Origin: Terebella lapidaria
Taxonomy: Eukaryota; Annelida; Polychaeta; Terebellida; Terebellidae
DNA length: 64,000 nucleotides
NCBI GenBank assembly: GCA_949152475.1
Contig: OX424566.1
Location: 16,019,177 to 16,083,176 of the forward strand
Direction: 5' to 3'
Below, in pieces: positions 10,599-22,323 of the stretch. The position numbers were made by a program, and so were the translations under genes. Positions within the stretch are counted from its first letter, which is position 1; each line of letters starts with the position of its first letter. The notes under the pieces were generated by a model that saw only the letters and a list, made by a program, of their open reading frames with translations, was not told the origin of the DNA and made no database searches.

Positions 10599-13028
10599 CA
10601 CAGTGCCGAAACCGACTATGGTAACGCGCATTACCATAATCAATAATGGCGACAGACACTTGTGGTTCGAATTTGCTCGTGAATTTATATGCATACAACG
10701 TGTATAAATCGAGGGGATCTTCGAAATATACCGAAATCGATACATGTAGATCAATCCCGATTATGTGCAATGGGTCACTTGGTGACATATTAGTGGAAAC
10801 GGAGGGTTGACAATTGTGTCCTGACTAGGGTAACGCGAATGTCAGACTATGGTAATGTGATTTGTAGGAAATTTAATGACTATGGTAATGCGAATGGTCT
10901 TTCGTACACAAAAACAATTATATTGCCAACATAACAATGATTTGAGGGGTAGAGTATGTGTTGAAAACTCTCAAATCATCTGTTATTTTATCGCATATCC
11001 ATGTCAAAAAACATCTGCGATGTTATTACTGTACACAGGTCAGCAACTCCATAAAAGTTATTATTTCAGAACTACTAGTATGAGACACATGATGAGAAAC
11101 GTCAAGTGTACGATTAAGGTACATGTAGTCCGCTCCAAACAGTGAGGGGAGGGGGTCAAAGAGTTTTTCGAAAACAAATACCTGTTTCAACCTAATCTAG
11201 AGCTTCAAAATGATATATTTTATAGAGTAACTGTTCAGCATCCTAAAACTGAAAAGAAAATAGGGGGTCACCGTATCCGTTCGCATGGAAAACACGATGC
11301 AAGATGTGAATATGGACAAAAAAAATGTGCAAAAATGCCAGAATTTATGTCATTTTAGGTAAATATGTGTGATTTTGATCGAATATGTAGAAAAAACGAG
11401 CACGGTGACCCCCTATTTTCTTTTCAGTATTAGGATGCTGATCATTTACTTTATAAAATAATCTCATTTTGAATAGATAATGTTCAAGAAATGACATTTA
11501 AATTTTGACTCTCCGTTACCTCAATGTTTGTAGCAGACTTCGTTAAAAGCAGGGTCTGGCATGAAGCCAAATTTGTATTTTTTTTTTTTTTACAAATCTG
11601 TGCACTTCCCCATCAAATTGTCAGAAATATTGAGGAATTTCAAAAACGGGAGATAATGAATGTTTGATTTAAGCTGCTGTCAGTCGCAGCGACTCTGTTG
11701 CACGCCAGTCGCATGCGATCTGGTCGCCGCGACCGTCACTGGTCCGACTGGGTTGGAGTCGCATGCACATGTAAATTGACGATATTTGAGAGCGATTCGT
11801 AAAGAGTCCGTAGGCCGACAGGTGTTTTTGGCGTGTAAACATGGATCACAATTAATGTAGGCTGAATCATACAACAGAAGTTACAGAAGGAGTGTGTGGG
11901 TCATTCCTGTGGCACCCTTCATCTTGTTTTCTATCTAGGCATTTTATCTTATCAAGAACAAACCGTGTGAAAAAGGGAAATAAATGTGTTGTGATGGATT
12001 TTTTTGTCTGGGTATAAAATACCGAAACCGGTATGTCGGCACTCACTGTGGGACCAAACTCTTTGGGCCTTTGAGACTTTACAATTATACTGCAAATATC
12101 TTATTATGTTACTCCATGATCTACTTTTTACACACTACATGTGAATGTCATTTTATCCGTCTAGCACAATTTTTTTTATCTCTGATCAATATACTGAGCA
12201 GTACGAGGAGTAGGGAACTTAGTTTGAGGCAACTTTCTTTCAAATGATGTGCGAGGGGCAAGAAGTGTCCCATTTTATTAAAATATGTCAATATTTACTG
12301 GTACATGTATATGTTTTCTCCCTGTTGTCCGAGGCTCCCTAATTGTCCTGAATTGTTTCTGTATTCAGGGCTGCAGTGACGTCGGAAAGTGACAGTGTTT
12401 TCATATTTACATGTATTGGAACATTGTCCGCAAACTGTCTTCGCTCCATCTCGATCTTGTTGTCATCAAATTACCGAGTGTCTGTTTGTACCCGGGACCA
12501 TAGGCTTATTCTCATCATTGCAATTGGCTATAATTACATGCGACCCAGTGGTTCTATATCTCACGGTGTCAGGATGGGTTTCAGCACGGTACTACATCCA
12601 GTATGTGCAGTTTTAAAAACAAAATTGCACTGTAACACGAAAAAGACACATATACCCTGTAGTATATATGCGAATATCGTATAAATTACTATTCAATTCT
12701 TGTGTTATATATATTATTTGCAGTGAAGTGGTGAATGCATTACCATAGTCGACACTGTGCGTTACCATAGTCAATGTAGCCATGGACTCGGGCGTTACCA
12801 TAGTCAGCCACGATTTTCAATTGCTGATATCTCGTAGGAAAAGCCTATTTTTTATAACTCTTCTGATTAATTATGTGTAGCACAATCAACTTCATATCAC
12901 AGACTTCTGAATGCTTCAAAATAGCCTCTCAATTAAGTTGTTAAGCTCGATCAAATTCGAACCACAAATACCGGTCGCCATTTTTGACTATGGTAATGCG
13001 CGCTACCATAGTCGGTTTCGGCACTGTG
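10599..13028. mobile_element. DNA transposon (non-autonomous) with CACAGTG ends, about 85-bp TIRs and 5-bp target duplication
   Basis: The left end (10599 to about 10685) and right end (about 12945 to 13028) are inverted copies, roughly 90% identical, both beginning CACAGTGCCGAAACCGACTA at their outer edge. ATGTC lies immediately outside on both sides (10594-10598 and 13029-13033). Identity stops exactly at this boundary. Subterminal copies of 'actatggtaaygcg' lie at about 10616, 10816, 10844 and 10879, with inverted copies at about 12740, 12762, 12793 and 12990. No transposase is visible in the 2.4-kb interior, which also contains a nested foldback (11125-11541). A 5-bp duplication with CAC-starting ends fits the Transib/RAG-like superfamily; this is inference from ends only. 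Confidence 0.8.
11125..11541. mobile_element. Foldback repeat nested in the CACAGTG element, copy A
   Basis: The outer ends ('gtagtccgct' at left, its near complement at right) and inner arms ('agaaaatagggggtcacc' near 11268 and its complement near 11407) are both inverted repeats. A second, inverted copy lies at 61399-61733. No coding capacity. Its position inside the larger element shows it inserted later. Confidence 0.75.
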
Positions 13029-13033
13029 ATGTC

Positions 13034-13836
13034 GCTCAGGGGCACAATTCCGTCAGGTCAAGATGCGGTCTATTGGTGAAAAGGTTCCCCGAGATCGAGA
13101 TTCACGTGTTTGAAAGCTATCATCGGCGATAGACATAGACATAGGCCTTTAAGATATATTGAAACTAACAATGTAAACACGTTATTTCAAAACCAACGTT
13201 CTTGTCAGATAAATTTTGGAAGGAACCTAAACCAACTGTCCGCAAATACCAAACACGACAAACATTCGCAAGCCACGAATACCAAATGCGTGGAAATTCC
13301 AACATGGACGAAAAACAGGTGGCGATTTCGATAGTTATGCTGCAGTAAATCCGCCTGTACACGCGACTTGTTCTCGGGATATTTATGCCCAACTGAACAC
13401 CGTGTGCAGTAACGTGTTGTCCTTCAATTTATTCCCTTTTGATTGTTCATAACCTACGATCACTAAGGAAAATGTCATTGGTTACATCGTAAACAAACTC
13501 GTGTCATATTTCATCCAGTTCATCACGCACCAGTCAGCCAGTCAGTCACTCCTTCCGTGCTCATACTTTTCATGGCCATGTCACTTAGACAGTACCCGAT
13601 GTTGGTTTGTCAAATTCATGTTTGATCTTTATGGATCTAGTCAAATAAACTAAACTAGAATTCTGAATGTAAAAATTCTCGTGACCTGCCGAGATCTTGT
13701 TAGATTCTAGTTTGGTCGACACAAGTTAGGTTACCGGTAGGGCCTACTGTAGAGTTGTTGTTTGTGATGATTTTTTTTTACCCCACTATGGCCATGGCAT
13801 TCAATGGCAATGCCTACAGCTAGGGGATCAAATGTC
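13034..13836. other. Non-coding DNA, nothing recognised
   Basis: No exon or repeat unit was recognised. It lies upstream of INPP5E and could contain an untranslated first exon or promoter, but no signal is clear enough to call. Confidence 0.35.
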
Positions 13837-14750
13837 GAACAGCACCAAATGTCGAACACAGTTTTTAATGTTGTCAGTGCTCAGAAAAGAATGAACGTAA
13901 ATCATAACTTCTGGTACATGAGCATACAAATGATAGATATAAGCAAATCTTACTCATGAAATTTTCATTTAAAGACCTAGTAGCATGCCGATGAAAGTGC
14001 TTTTCATTTAGTCCATTATGAATAGTTATCCGTAAATTCGAACGAATTTTACAAATACAATCAATGGGTTTCGATATATTGAATCAAATAGGCACTCCTT
14101 CCGTAAATTGCCGAAGATTTTGATCACGATTTTAGTATGGGTCACGTGGTTTGTGACGTCATTTGAGGCAGTACTGAAAGTACATGTAGCCAACAAGGTA
14201 AACTGCATGTCGCATATTCATTCTCGTTGTGTATGTTTGACAATTCAAGTGAACGGGTGAGATGGTTGGGATACGGCATTTCTTGTCTTGATATTTAGAA
14301 TCAGTACTATTCATTCTCCCGGAAGGGAGGTTTGTTGAACTGCAAGATGTCCAGTATCTGTTGGTTTTCGCGTGTTTTCTTTTGAATCTCATGCATTTTG
14401 GAGTGGTTTTCTATCTTTGAGCTGACCGCCCAAATTACGTGTTTTACGTTTTTGGCCAGCCATCAAAGCACGTTTTGCCTCAACTGACGTCACGATTACG
14501 GAAACTGCCGAAGCTACTTTTTTCATCGACATGAGAAGGCGATTGCAATACCGGCTCAATATACTCGATTATATGGCGCTGTTATTAATTACCAATCAAC
14601 GCGAACATCTTTTTTATCACCAAATGTCCACAATGTCTTTATCCGAACAGGAATAAACCCATATAATGGTACCTTGCTACTATGACTTTAATTTCCTGCT
14701 TTTTGAGTACTGCTAAAATCAAAAATTGTGTTCGACATTTGGTGCTCTTC
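13837..14750. mobile_element. Inverted-repeat element upstream of INPP5E (914 bp)
   Basis: The ends are inverted repeats sharing a perfect core, AGCACCAAATGTCGAACACA at 13841-13860 and its complement at 14727-14746, with flanking near matches giving arms of about 30 bp. The motif 'aaatgtcgaac' occurs twice at the left end. No transposase and no clear target duplication. It ends about 140 bp before the first coding exon of INPP5E. Confidence 0.7.
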
Positions 14751-14891
14751 GATATCTAGTCGCCTACCTGTATATATGCTTGAAAACACTACAGTAGATT
14801 CAATTCTCACCCATAATTGATACAAATTTCCATTGCTTAGAATATGTACCTGAACATGCTGAACAACTAACAGATTTTTTTTATATTTCAG

Positions 14892-14958
14892 ACTCAACAG
14901 TGGATGAGGATACGAATAGGATGAAGTGAAAGACTGAACAAACAACCAATACTTCGAA
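14892..14958 (+). other. INPP5E: 5' UTR segment of INPP5E after a splice acceptor
   Basis: A pyrimidine-rich tract ending 'tttatatttcag' (AG at 14890-14891) precedes this segment, so at least one non-coding exon must lie upstream. Two upstream ATGs in the segment open only very short frames. Confidence 0.6.
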
Positions 14959-17900
14959 ATGTCTACGGCAACTCCACGAAGTGGGCGCGCCAAGAAAAAA
15001 TCTGCCCTTTCTCGGCTTGCTGCTCAGAAAACGCCACGAAGCTCGCAAGATATCGATGAACAATCCACATCCAATGAGGAATTATCCTCACCTAGACGGC
15101 GTACAGGAAGGTACCCTGTTGATGCCAATGTACACGTCAACAAGTACAATCGTTCAGCATCGGACTCTGACGAAGGAATAGAAGTTGGCACACTGAAGAG
15201 TCTTGGTCACAGTCAGAAATCTTCCCCCTCACCGATCCTCCGCCACAAGGCAAAACTCACCAACTCTCGTGTTTTGTCTGATAAAAGTGAAAATGACAGT
15301 GAAAATGATCACTCCCTGTCACATAAGTATCGATCGTACAATGGGGCAAAGCACTCGGAAGAAAGCCCTGACGAATACCGAGCGGGGACCTCAAAACATC
15401 ACGGGCGCCTGGAACCTGTCCGCCGCTCTGGTTCCCTGGAAGACATCCTACAGAAAAAACCACCATGGGCAGCTGCAGAACCTCGAAGTAAAAGCCAGTC
15501 GAGATCGGATAGATCCGTCCATCAGAGCAAGTCGGGAACTCACCGATCCTCACGCTTCTCGAGTGATGATGACGACGACGATGATGAAACTGATTTCCGA
15601 CGACCAGTCGCATCCGAACGATCTCCAGAACTCAACTCTCGATTGTCCCTCCGCCAGACAAGAGAGGATATAATGGACAACTATAGAGACGCGCTAGAGA
15701 AAATGGAAGAAGAAGATGATGTGGATGAAGCTACTGACCATATCGGTGACATGCGTAGATTTTCCGCGAGCCCACCCAGACCATCAATGCGGAGCCCTGA
15801 GCCACATGACTTTCACAGGCAAATCACGAGCAGTTCGATCGCTTCATCGATCACCTCTCGGACCTTCAAGTCTGGCATGAATAGACCTGGAGACACCTTT
15901 GGAAATGGCTCCCAGGCTTCGATCCAGTCGTCAAGTGTGCTTCCCATGCTCTCAACACAAGAAGCTAGAAATAAGTAAATATGTTGAATACTTAAATATT
16001 GATTACTGTGAACATACTAAATTTTGCGGTGGATTTATTCTGCGGATTTCGCAGTAATATTAAAACCGCGAAAATAAATCCACCGCAAAAAATTGTCCAT
16101 ACGGGAGAACAAAGTTAAACGAAGGTAAAACCGCAAAATTGAATCCACTGCAAAACGTCTGAGGCACAAAACCGCAAAATTAAATACCCGCAAAATCAAG
16201 TACATTTACAGTATATGTCTTGAAATTATCATGGCCTCACTTGATATAATGCTTTATTCACAAAGGCCATCGTCCCATATGAATATGTGCAAACAGAAAC
16301 ATATAAGATGGTGTTCATGCATATACAAGCCATATAGAATCTATAAGTTGTATTAGTACTTATATGAAAAAAATAAATTTGTACATTCATTCCTAGTACA
16401 TGTATACATGTATTTGATCTCCCGCCCCTCTCCCCACAGGAGTTTCATGGTTGGCTCGGTGACTGGGAGTGGTTCTATCCTGGGTGCGGATGAGTTGGAG
16501 CGGTATTTCCCAGACCGTAAGATGCGAGTGTTCATCGGTACATGGAACATGTGTGAACTGAAGGAGCTGCCTGACTGTCTGGATGACTTCATCCTGCCGA
16601 CATCTAGCGACTATGTGCATGACATGTATGTGGTTGGCACCCAGGAAAGTGGCCCGAGCAGGTTTGTACAAAATTAAACATTTACGTACATGCACAATAT
16701 ACATTATTTTGAAACTACTTGTAAAACTATGATTTTCTGATTAACTTGTTGAAATATAGACATATCATTTGTGTCTATACGATATTCAAACATGAAATGT
16801 GTATACGGGAAAGTAATATTATATTCTTGCAATCCAGGAGCTTGGCATATCACTATTTGTGTATATTCATGTGTGTTTTCAGGAAAGAATGGGAGATTAC
16901 ATTACAACAAACTCTCGGCCCACAACATCTCCTAGTACATGCCGCCAATCATGGTGTTCTGTACCTATGCATATTCATAAGACGTGATCTTATCTGGTAT
17001 ACTTCAGGTATTCTTGACTTCTTGTGAATTTAAAACTCTTGAAGTAGATCTATTTGCACTTACCAATAGTAGAAAATTTTGTCTCCAATTCGTCACGTAG
17101 ATCTATGAAGATTTTTTGCAAAGAAACACACCATGGATGTGATTTTCGTCATTTGAGTATTCTACTTCAGTTTGGACCAAATGAAATTGCTACCTTGATT
17201 ATAAAGACAAAACCCTTGCCTGTTTTGCTTGCAGTTGTGGAGGAAGCATCTATAAGCACGCGTGCTGGACCCACGGGTATCAAAACCAAGGGCGCCATTG
17301 GCCTGGCCTTCAGTATTTTCGGAACATCATTTCTCATGCTCAACTCCCACTTCTCACGTAAGCTATCTCAGAATATTTTCATGGCGAGATATAACCTTGA
17401 TTATACAGTATAGAGATTGCTGTATGTATGTCTGTAAGTGTGTGCTCAGTTTACATATACATATTGTATAAGTAGTTACTAATGGCATTTCCGATGACAA
17501 TTCTTTGCAACTTCAAACCCTTGTAGCTCACGATGGTCGAGTTAAAGACAGGATAGCTGACTTCCACAAAATCAACAGTGGTCTGCGTCTTCCAAAGTCT
17601 GGAAATAATTCACAACAAAGTATGTTTGCGCGTGATAACAAAGTACTGTCTTCTTTGATATACATATAGCAAAATTACACAATCATGTATCTTTGTTGGT
17701 GCATGCATGATTAATCACTGTATTTTTGCAGTAAATATTTCTTAGAGATCGAAGAGTTATGTCTGTTTAAGCTTCAGTTTGTAAAATATATAATAATTAC
17801 CAATGTTTGTCAGACTTGGATGTAACGTCGCACTATGACTGCGTGTTTTGGATGGGAGACTTGAACTTCCGCATTGAGAAGGAGAGAGATCGTGTGAGTG

Positions 17901-18999
17901 AGCACGTCGAGGGTATCGCGGCCCAGGAAACACAGGACTATGACGAACTTGTAGCACATGATGAGCTCTTCAGGGCGAGAAACGAAGGTAGGAAATTGTC
18001 CGTGATGGTTTTGAGAATATCAATTTTATTTCTTTCGTTTCTCTGAAACATATTGGTAATGTTTAATACTAGTAAACATGGTAAATGGAGATGATATTGA
18101 AACATGTGAGGATTTGTTTTGTTAGTTTATTTTGCCGTAGCTGGCGTTTTTCTTGTAATATTGTACAATATTTTCTTTGTTTCTAGGTTTAGCATTCAAA
18201 GAGTTCCAAGAGGGTCGTATCAAATTCAAACCCACCTACAAGTATGATATAGGCACGGATAACTTTGACTCATCCAAGAAGATGCGAATTCCAAGCTATA
18301 CAGTGAGTGTACAATGTTAATTCCCATAAACTTTGTTAACTTCATTCTGTTCATAATAATTTAGAAACTCGCCTGAAAACTATGTGAACTGTCCTTGATT
18401 TTTCAGGATCGAATCTTGTTCCGGAGCAAGCGTAAGCACACTGTGACCTGCTTACACTACGACAGTGCCTTCGCTGTGAAGGCGTCAGACCACAAACCAG
18501 TCTATGGGATATTTGAAGTGAATCTACGACCCGGACTGGACAAGTAAGATATTGAATTTATTTATTTGCATATGTTGATCTCTACAATAAACACTGGTGG
18601 ATAATCTTCCTTTGACATTCATCGAAGACAGGAGAATCGTATGGCACTAGGATTCCACAAAAATATTGACGATATTAATAATACAATTAACATTTACTGT
18701 GATACATTAATTTATTGTACTGGTATCTTATGAATATTTTCTTTATTTTCACCAGCATCCCACTGTCCTGTGGTACATTCAATAAGGAAGTTTGGCTTGA
18801 AGGTAATATTTTTACTGAAATGAAATTATTGATGTTTATGTTATATTCGTGTACAAAAGATAATATAAAAGTACTAGTTTTCATGCCGCCTGTTTTCCTT
18901 TATTCGTACATAACAGCAAACAGAAGACGGGCATTGCGACTGGACATGAAAAAAAGCATGAAGGATCAAAAGAGCAGTAGTATTTGTGTCATTCAGTAG
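14959..18999 (+). CDS. INPP5E: Inositol polyphosphate 5-phosphatase E (INPP5E), 10 coding exons, 711 aa
   Basis: Removes the 5-phosphate from PI(4,5)P2 and PI(3,4,5)P3 and, in vertebrates, keeps the ciliary membrane rich in PI4P. Exons: 14959-15974, 16440-16661, 16883-17007, 17235-17357, 17527-17619, 17814-17987, 18187-18302, 18407-18543, 18756-18802, 18917-18999. All introns are GT-AG and the phases fit, giving 2136 nt (human protein: 644 aa). Residues 1-338 (exon 1) are a Ser/Arg-rich disordered tail with a seven-Asp run. The catalytic domain runs from about 350 to 668: GTWNM (372-376), the IKTKGAIG loop, WMGDLNFR (539-546) and SDHKPVYG (650-657). FNKEVWL (677-683) aligns with FDRELYL, the human ciliary-targeting motif. 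The C-terminus CVIQ (708-711) is a CaaX prenylation box. No convincing poly-A signal was seen close to the stop. Confidence 0.95.
16004..16213. mobile_element. MITE in INPP5E intron 1 with TA target duplication
   Basis: Inverted ends: CTGTGAACATACTAAATTTT at 16006 pairs imperfectly with the complement of the sequence ending at 16211. Both ends carry repeated 'ttttgcgg' words. TA flanks each end (16004-16005, 16212-16213). About 206 bp with no coding capacity; it starts 30 bp after the exon-1 donor. Confidence 0.7.
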
Positions 19000-19866
19000 G
19001 GGGCAGCACCTCTTCTCACATTCCCCAGATGGCAGCACGACAGACCATTCAAAAGCGTCCAACAGTCCTCTGATGAAGTAGCTGATTTTCCGTCCACTAC
19101 CGATGTATAATGTAGAGCTCTACAGATTGTACATACAAGAACCAAATCTTATTTGTATTTCACTGTTGACAGCTTAAATCTTGAAACTAACTGTAGAACT
19201 TGCCACCACTTAGTAAAATTTGGTGGGAAGAATCCATGTAAATTGTCTGTACCCAATACCACCCATCAAATAGTCCTGATGGGTTTAGATTGTGATAATA
19301 TGAGTCAAATCAAATTTATGCTAGGTTCAAAGGTAGCTTGACCAAGAAAGCGCCAAACTGCTGTGATACTGTGTACGTATTTATTGAGAGCTTTTGATAC
19401 ATGTTTGCACTATTCACTCGCCATACCTATAGTTTTGCACTGAAACGATGTTTGTGTACGGTAACTTAATCTTGTATGTATAAATTAATTTTAACTTACA
19501 ATTCTATAATTAATTTTATTTTAATTTACCATCCTATATTCATTATTTGTACAAAACTTCGATTTTATATTCTCGCCTGTAATCTCCCCCCTTTTACACT
19601 GTACTGAATAATTATGTGAGTTACTAGTATTTTGCAATTATTCCAGATGTACATACTGAATTTTTATCCACGGTAATTGCTTGCATAGGACACAAAATGG
19701 TGCTGTGTGGTTTCTAAATGCCACGGAATTGTTGATCAAAACTTGACTTAGCTTTTATATTACAATGGTAATATTACTTGGTATCTTCAACACAGTGTAC
19801 AGAGTTTGATGAAGGTATTTACATGTCTGTGATTCTTGTACCCTGCACAATCTTTCACGATGAAGG
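19000..19866. other. 3' flank of INPP5E
   Basis: Holds the 3' UTR of INPP5E; its end cannot be placed because no AATAAA lies within the first several hundred bases. Nothing else was recognised. Confidence 0.4.
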
Positions 19867-20752
19867 ATACCGTAATGGCCCGAAATACCGCCCCGGCGCT
19901 TAAGAGTGCTTTACATGTTTCAGCCCCGGCGCTAATACGAGACCGGCGGGTAAATGAGACCGGCGCTTAATAATACAATGAGCAAAAACGATATATTTTG
20001 AAAGCTTGTGCGCGTGAACGCACCGATTTTCTTCACTGTATTTAGTTATATCCAGCGCGCGGTGCACGGCTGGAAGGGGGGAATGGGAGTTAGGGCATAA
20101 TGACGGGCGGTTGCATCGAGGATGGTGTTAGTCAAATGGCTATGGACAGCAGATACACGGTAGATAAACTTATAAATTATAGTAAAATACATCGTGATGA
20201 TACCTGCCGATATTCTGTAAATCAGTCAGCTTTTCAGAGAGTTTGGATATATTATGATATCGGTGTGTTACATACCGGTTCATACACCGACCTACTGCAT
20301 ACATTATGTGCGTAGTAGATGTCGCATGGCGCCGCAATACATGCAACCAATAAAGATTTATGGTAATGGTTATTTATATTATGCTGACATAAATGTAATG
20401 TAATGTTGGGTTTCGGGGAATGGATATTAAGTTAGTCAGTACAATTATATATACATGCAGCTGCTCAATTGCATCACCTTATTGGTTAGCAGGTGTTCTA
20501 TTGTCATAATGAAAATCTCATATCAGTAAGTAAGTGTCAGTTGTGTTGTTTCACACATGTGTAATCAATTGCAATCACCGCGGGACTCTTGTGTGCTACG
20601 TGCACCGGTACATAGACTTACACCCGGCGGTTATTTGAACCGGCGCTAATTCGAGACCGGCGCTGATTAATGCTTTTAAAGACATACCCCCGGCACTTAA
20701 ACGAGGCCGGCGGGTAAACGGGAACCGGCGGTATTTCGGGCCATTACGGTAT
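19867..20752. mobile_element. TIR element with TA target duplication (about 886 bp)
   Basis: Perfect inverted termini of about 26 bp: the left begins with CCGTAATGGCCCGAAATACC after TA at 19868-19869, and the right is its complement ending before TA at 20751. Inside each end lie several degenerate copies of 'ccggcgcttaa' or 'ccggcgggtaaa', inverted between the two sides. The centre (about 19980-20600) has no transposase. Confidence 0.85.
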
Positions 20753-21155
20753 GTGTTTTCTGACAAAGAAAGATATTTGATATAATTCTCAAATTAAAGA
20801 ACTCTCAACATTGAATGTCCATAGATTGTTTACAATATTGTTCAAGAAAAAAATAGCAACACCTGATCAAAAACCCTCTTCCTTGGAAAAGAAAGTACAT
20901 GTGCATGATTGTATCACATATCAGTAGCATCTGTATTCAGTAGTAGATTACATGTATATGTGTCATAGATAATTTATTATTCTTTATCATCGGATTGCTG
21001 AAAATGCACAATCCTCATTGGTCAATTCCCTGACAATACCACGTCATATTTGTAGAGCTGTGACGCAACCCCACAGTATTTTCTGTATTGTGGGCTTCAG
21101 GCGGGTAATTCGCAATGACCTATCGGAGAGTTCCATAAAATCCATTGACAAAATC

Positions 21156-21292
21156 GTTACCATGGACTTCAGACCCTAATACGGCCTGATATCTACCTTT
21201 AGTCAGCAAATCCCACTCGGCCTGCGGCTTCGTGGTATATGGTGACTTCAGGCAGATATCACGCCGTATTGGGGTCTGAAGCCCATGATAAC
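21156..21292. repeat. Inverted repeat (hairpin of about 137 bp)
   Basis: The arm GTTACCATGGACTTCAGACC at 21156 and the near complement ending at 21292 pair over roughly 45-50 bp with a few mismatches, around a loop of about 40 bp. Probably a short MITE; no target duplication was identified. Confidence 0.6.
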
Positions 21293-22323
21293 TTTTGTAT
21301 CAAGCAGTAGATTATTTGTGTCCTAATAATATATTTTGCACTGTTGAATACGTGTATGTTGTTCTTGAACTTGGGAGGGGAGGTTCCATTCATTTGGAAC
21401 TTTAAAATTAGTCAAAATGAGTTGTTGTACATGTATGTGAAGAGATTATTGTGTGTTAATTCTCAATACTTCAGCACTTTATTTTTAACAAATATTTGTA
21501 TACTGTGCTTGACAACATATTCTTTGATTTAATTCAAAGAATAAATATCGATGTTGCCGTGTTGGTGCATTTGAAGCAGGTAAACTACGTATTGAACTGA
21601 ACAAAACAGTCTTTACAGTACCTAAATTTGTTCAAAATTTCTAACTATTGACAAAAATTGCAGAAATTTCTTGCAGACAATCTTGAGAAGCACAGATGAG
21701 AAGTTTTCAAAAAGCTGTTTGGCAATTAGTCTGTCACAGATTGTTCTTTTTTTGCATATTTACTAACTGTCAGATTCTGCAAATATGTCACATGTTTAAA
21801 CTGTAACTCGTGAAGAAATCATATTGACTCCCTGTAAAGATACCGTCTTATATATATCTTTCAAACATCATATCTAGGCCATTTTCTTCACCGAATTAAC
21901 ACAAGCATAACCGTATTGGTCCTAATAGTAGCACGGCGAGGCAAAGCAAAGACTTCCTGCAGCAGAGCGCGCAAAATTGAGGTCAAACTTAAGTCAAATT
22001 TAAGAAAATCATTGAATAATATGCCTGTACTCTTCAATCCCTTTATTCTGATTCAAATAACATAAATGTGTGGATTGGAACACTTCAACATCTCATTAGA
22101 AAGATATGAAATGAATTACAAGGTTACAAAATTTCAACGTTTTTGAGGGGGTGCTCTACTATTAGGGCGCATGCCACTAATAGGACCAATAAGGTATATA
22201 GGTATTATATCAATAATTTCTCAAAAGATGTCTTTGTTTTTATGCACGCTAATGTTGAAAGTCATGCATTAGAGGGCTGCTTTTTTATTAGGACCATTAC
22301 GGCATATACCCTCAAAGAATGTG
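21293..22323. other. Non-coding DNA, nothing recognised
   Basis: AT-rich, no exon or repeat recognised. A fragment near 22150-22310 resembles an edge of the following element ('attagggcgcatg', 'attaggaccat') but is not clearly bounded. Confidence 0.35.

Noticed and set aside
10599-10640. A true recombination signal sequence at the CACAGTG ends
   Set aside because: The heptamer is exact, but no nonamer-like sequence occurs at 12 or 23 bp, so only a transposon-end interpretation is kept.
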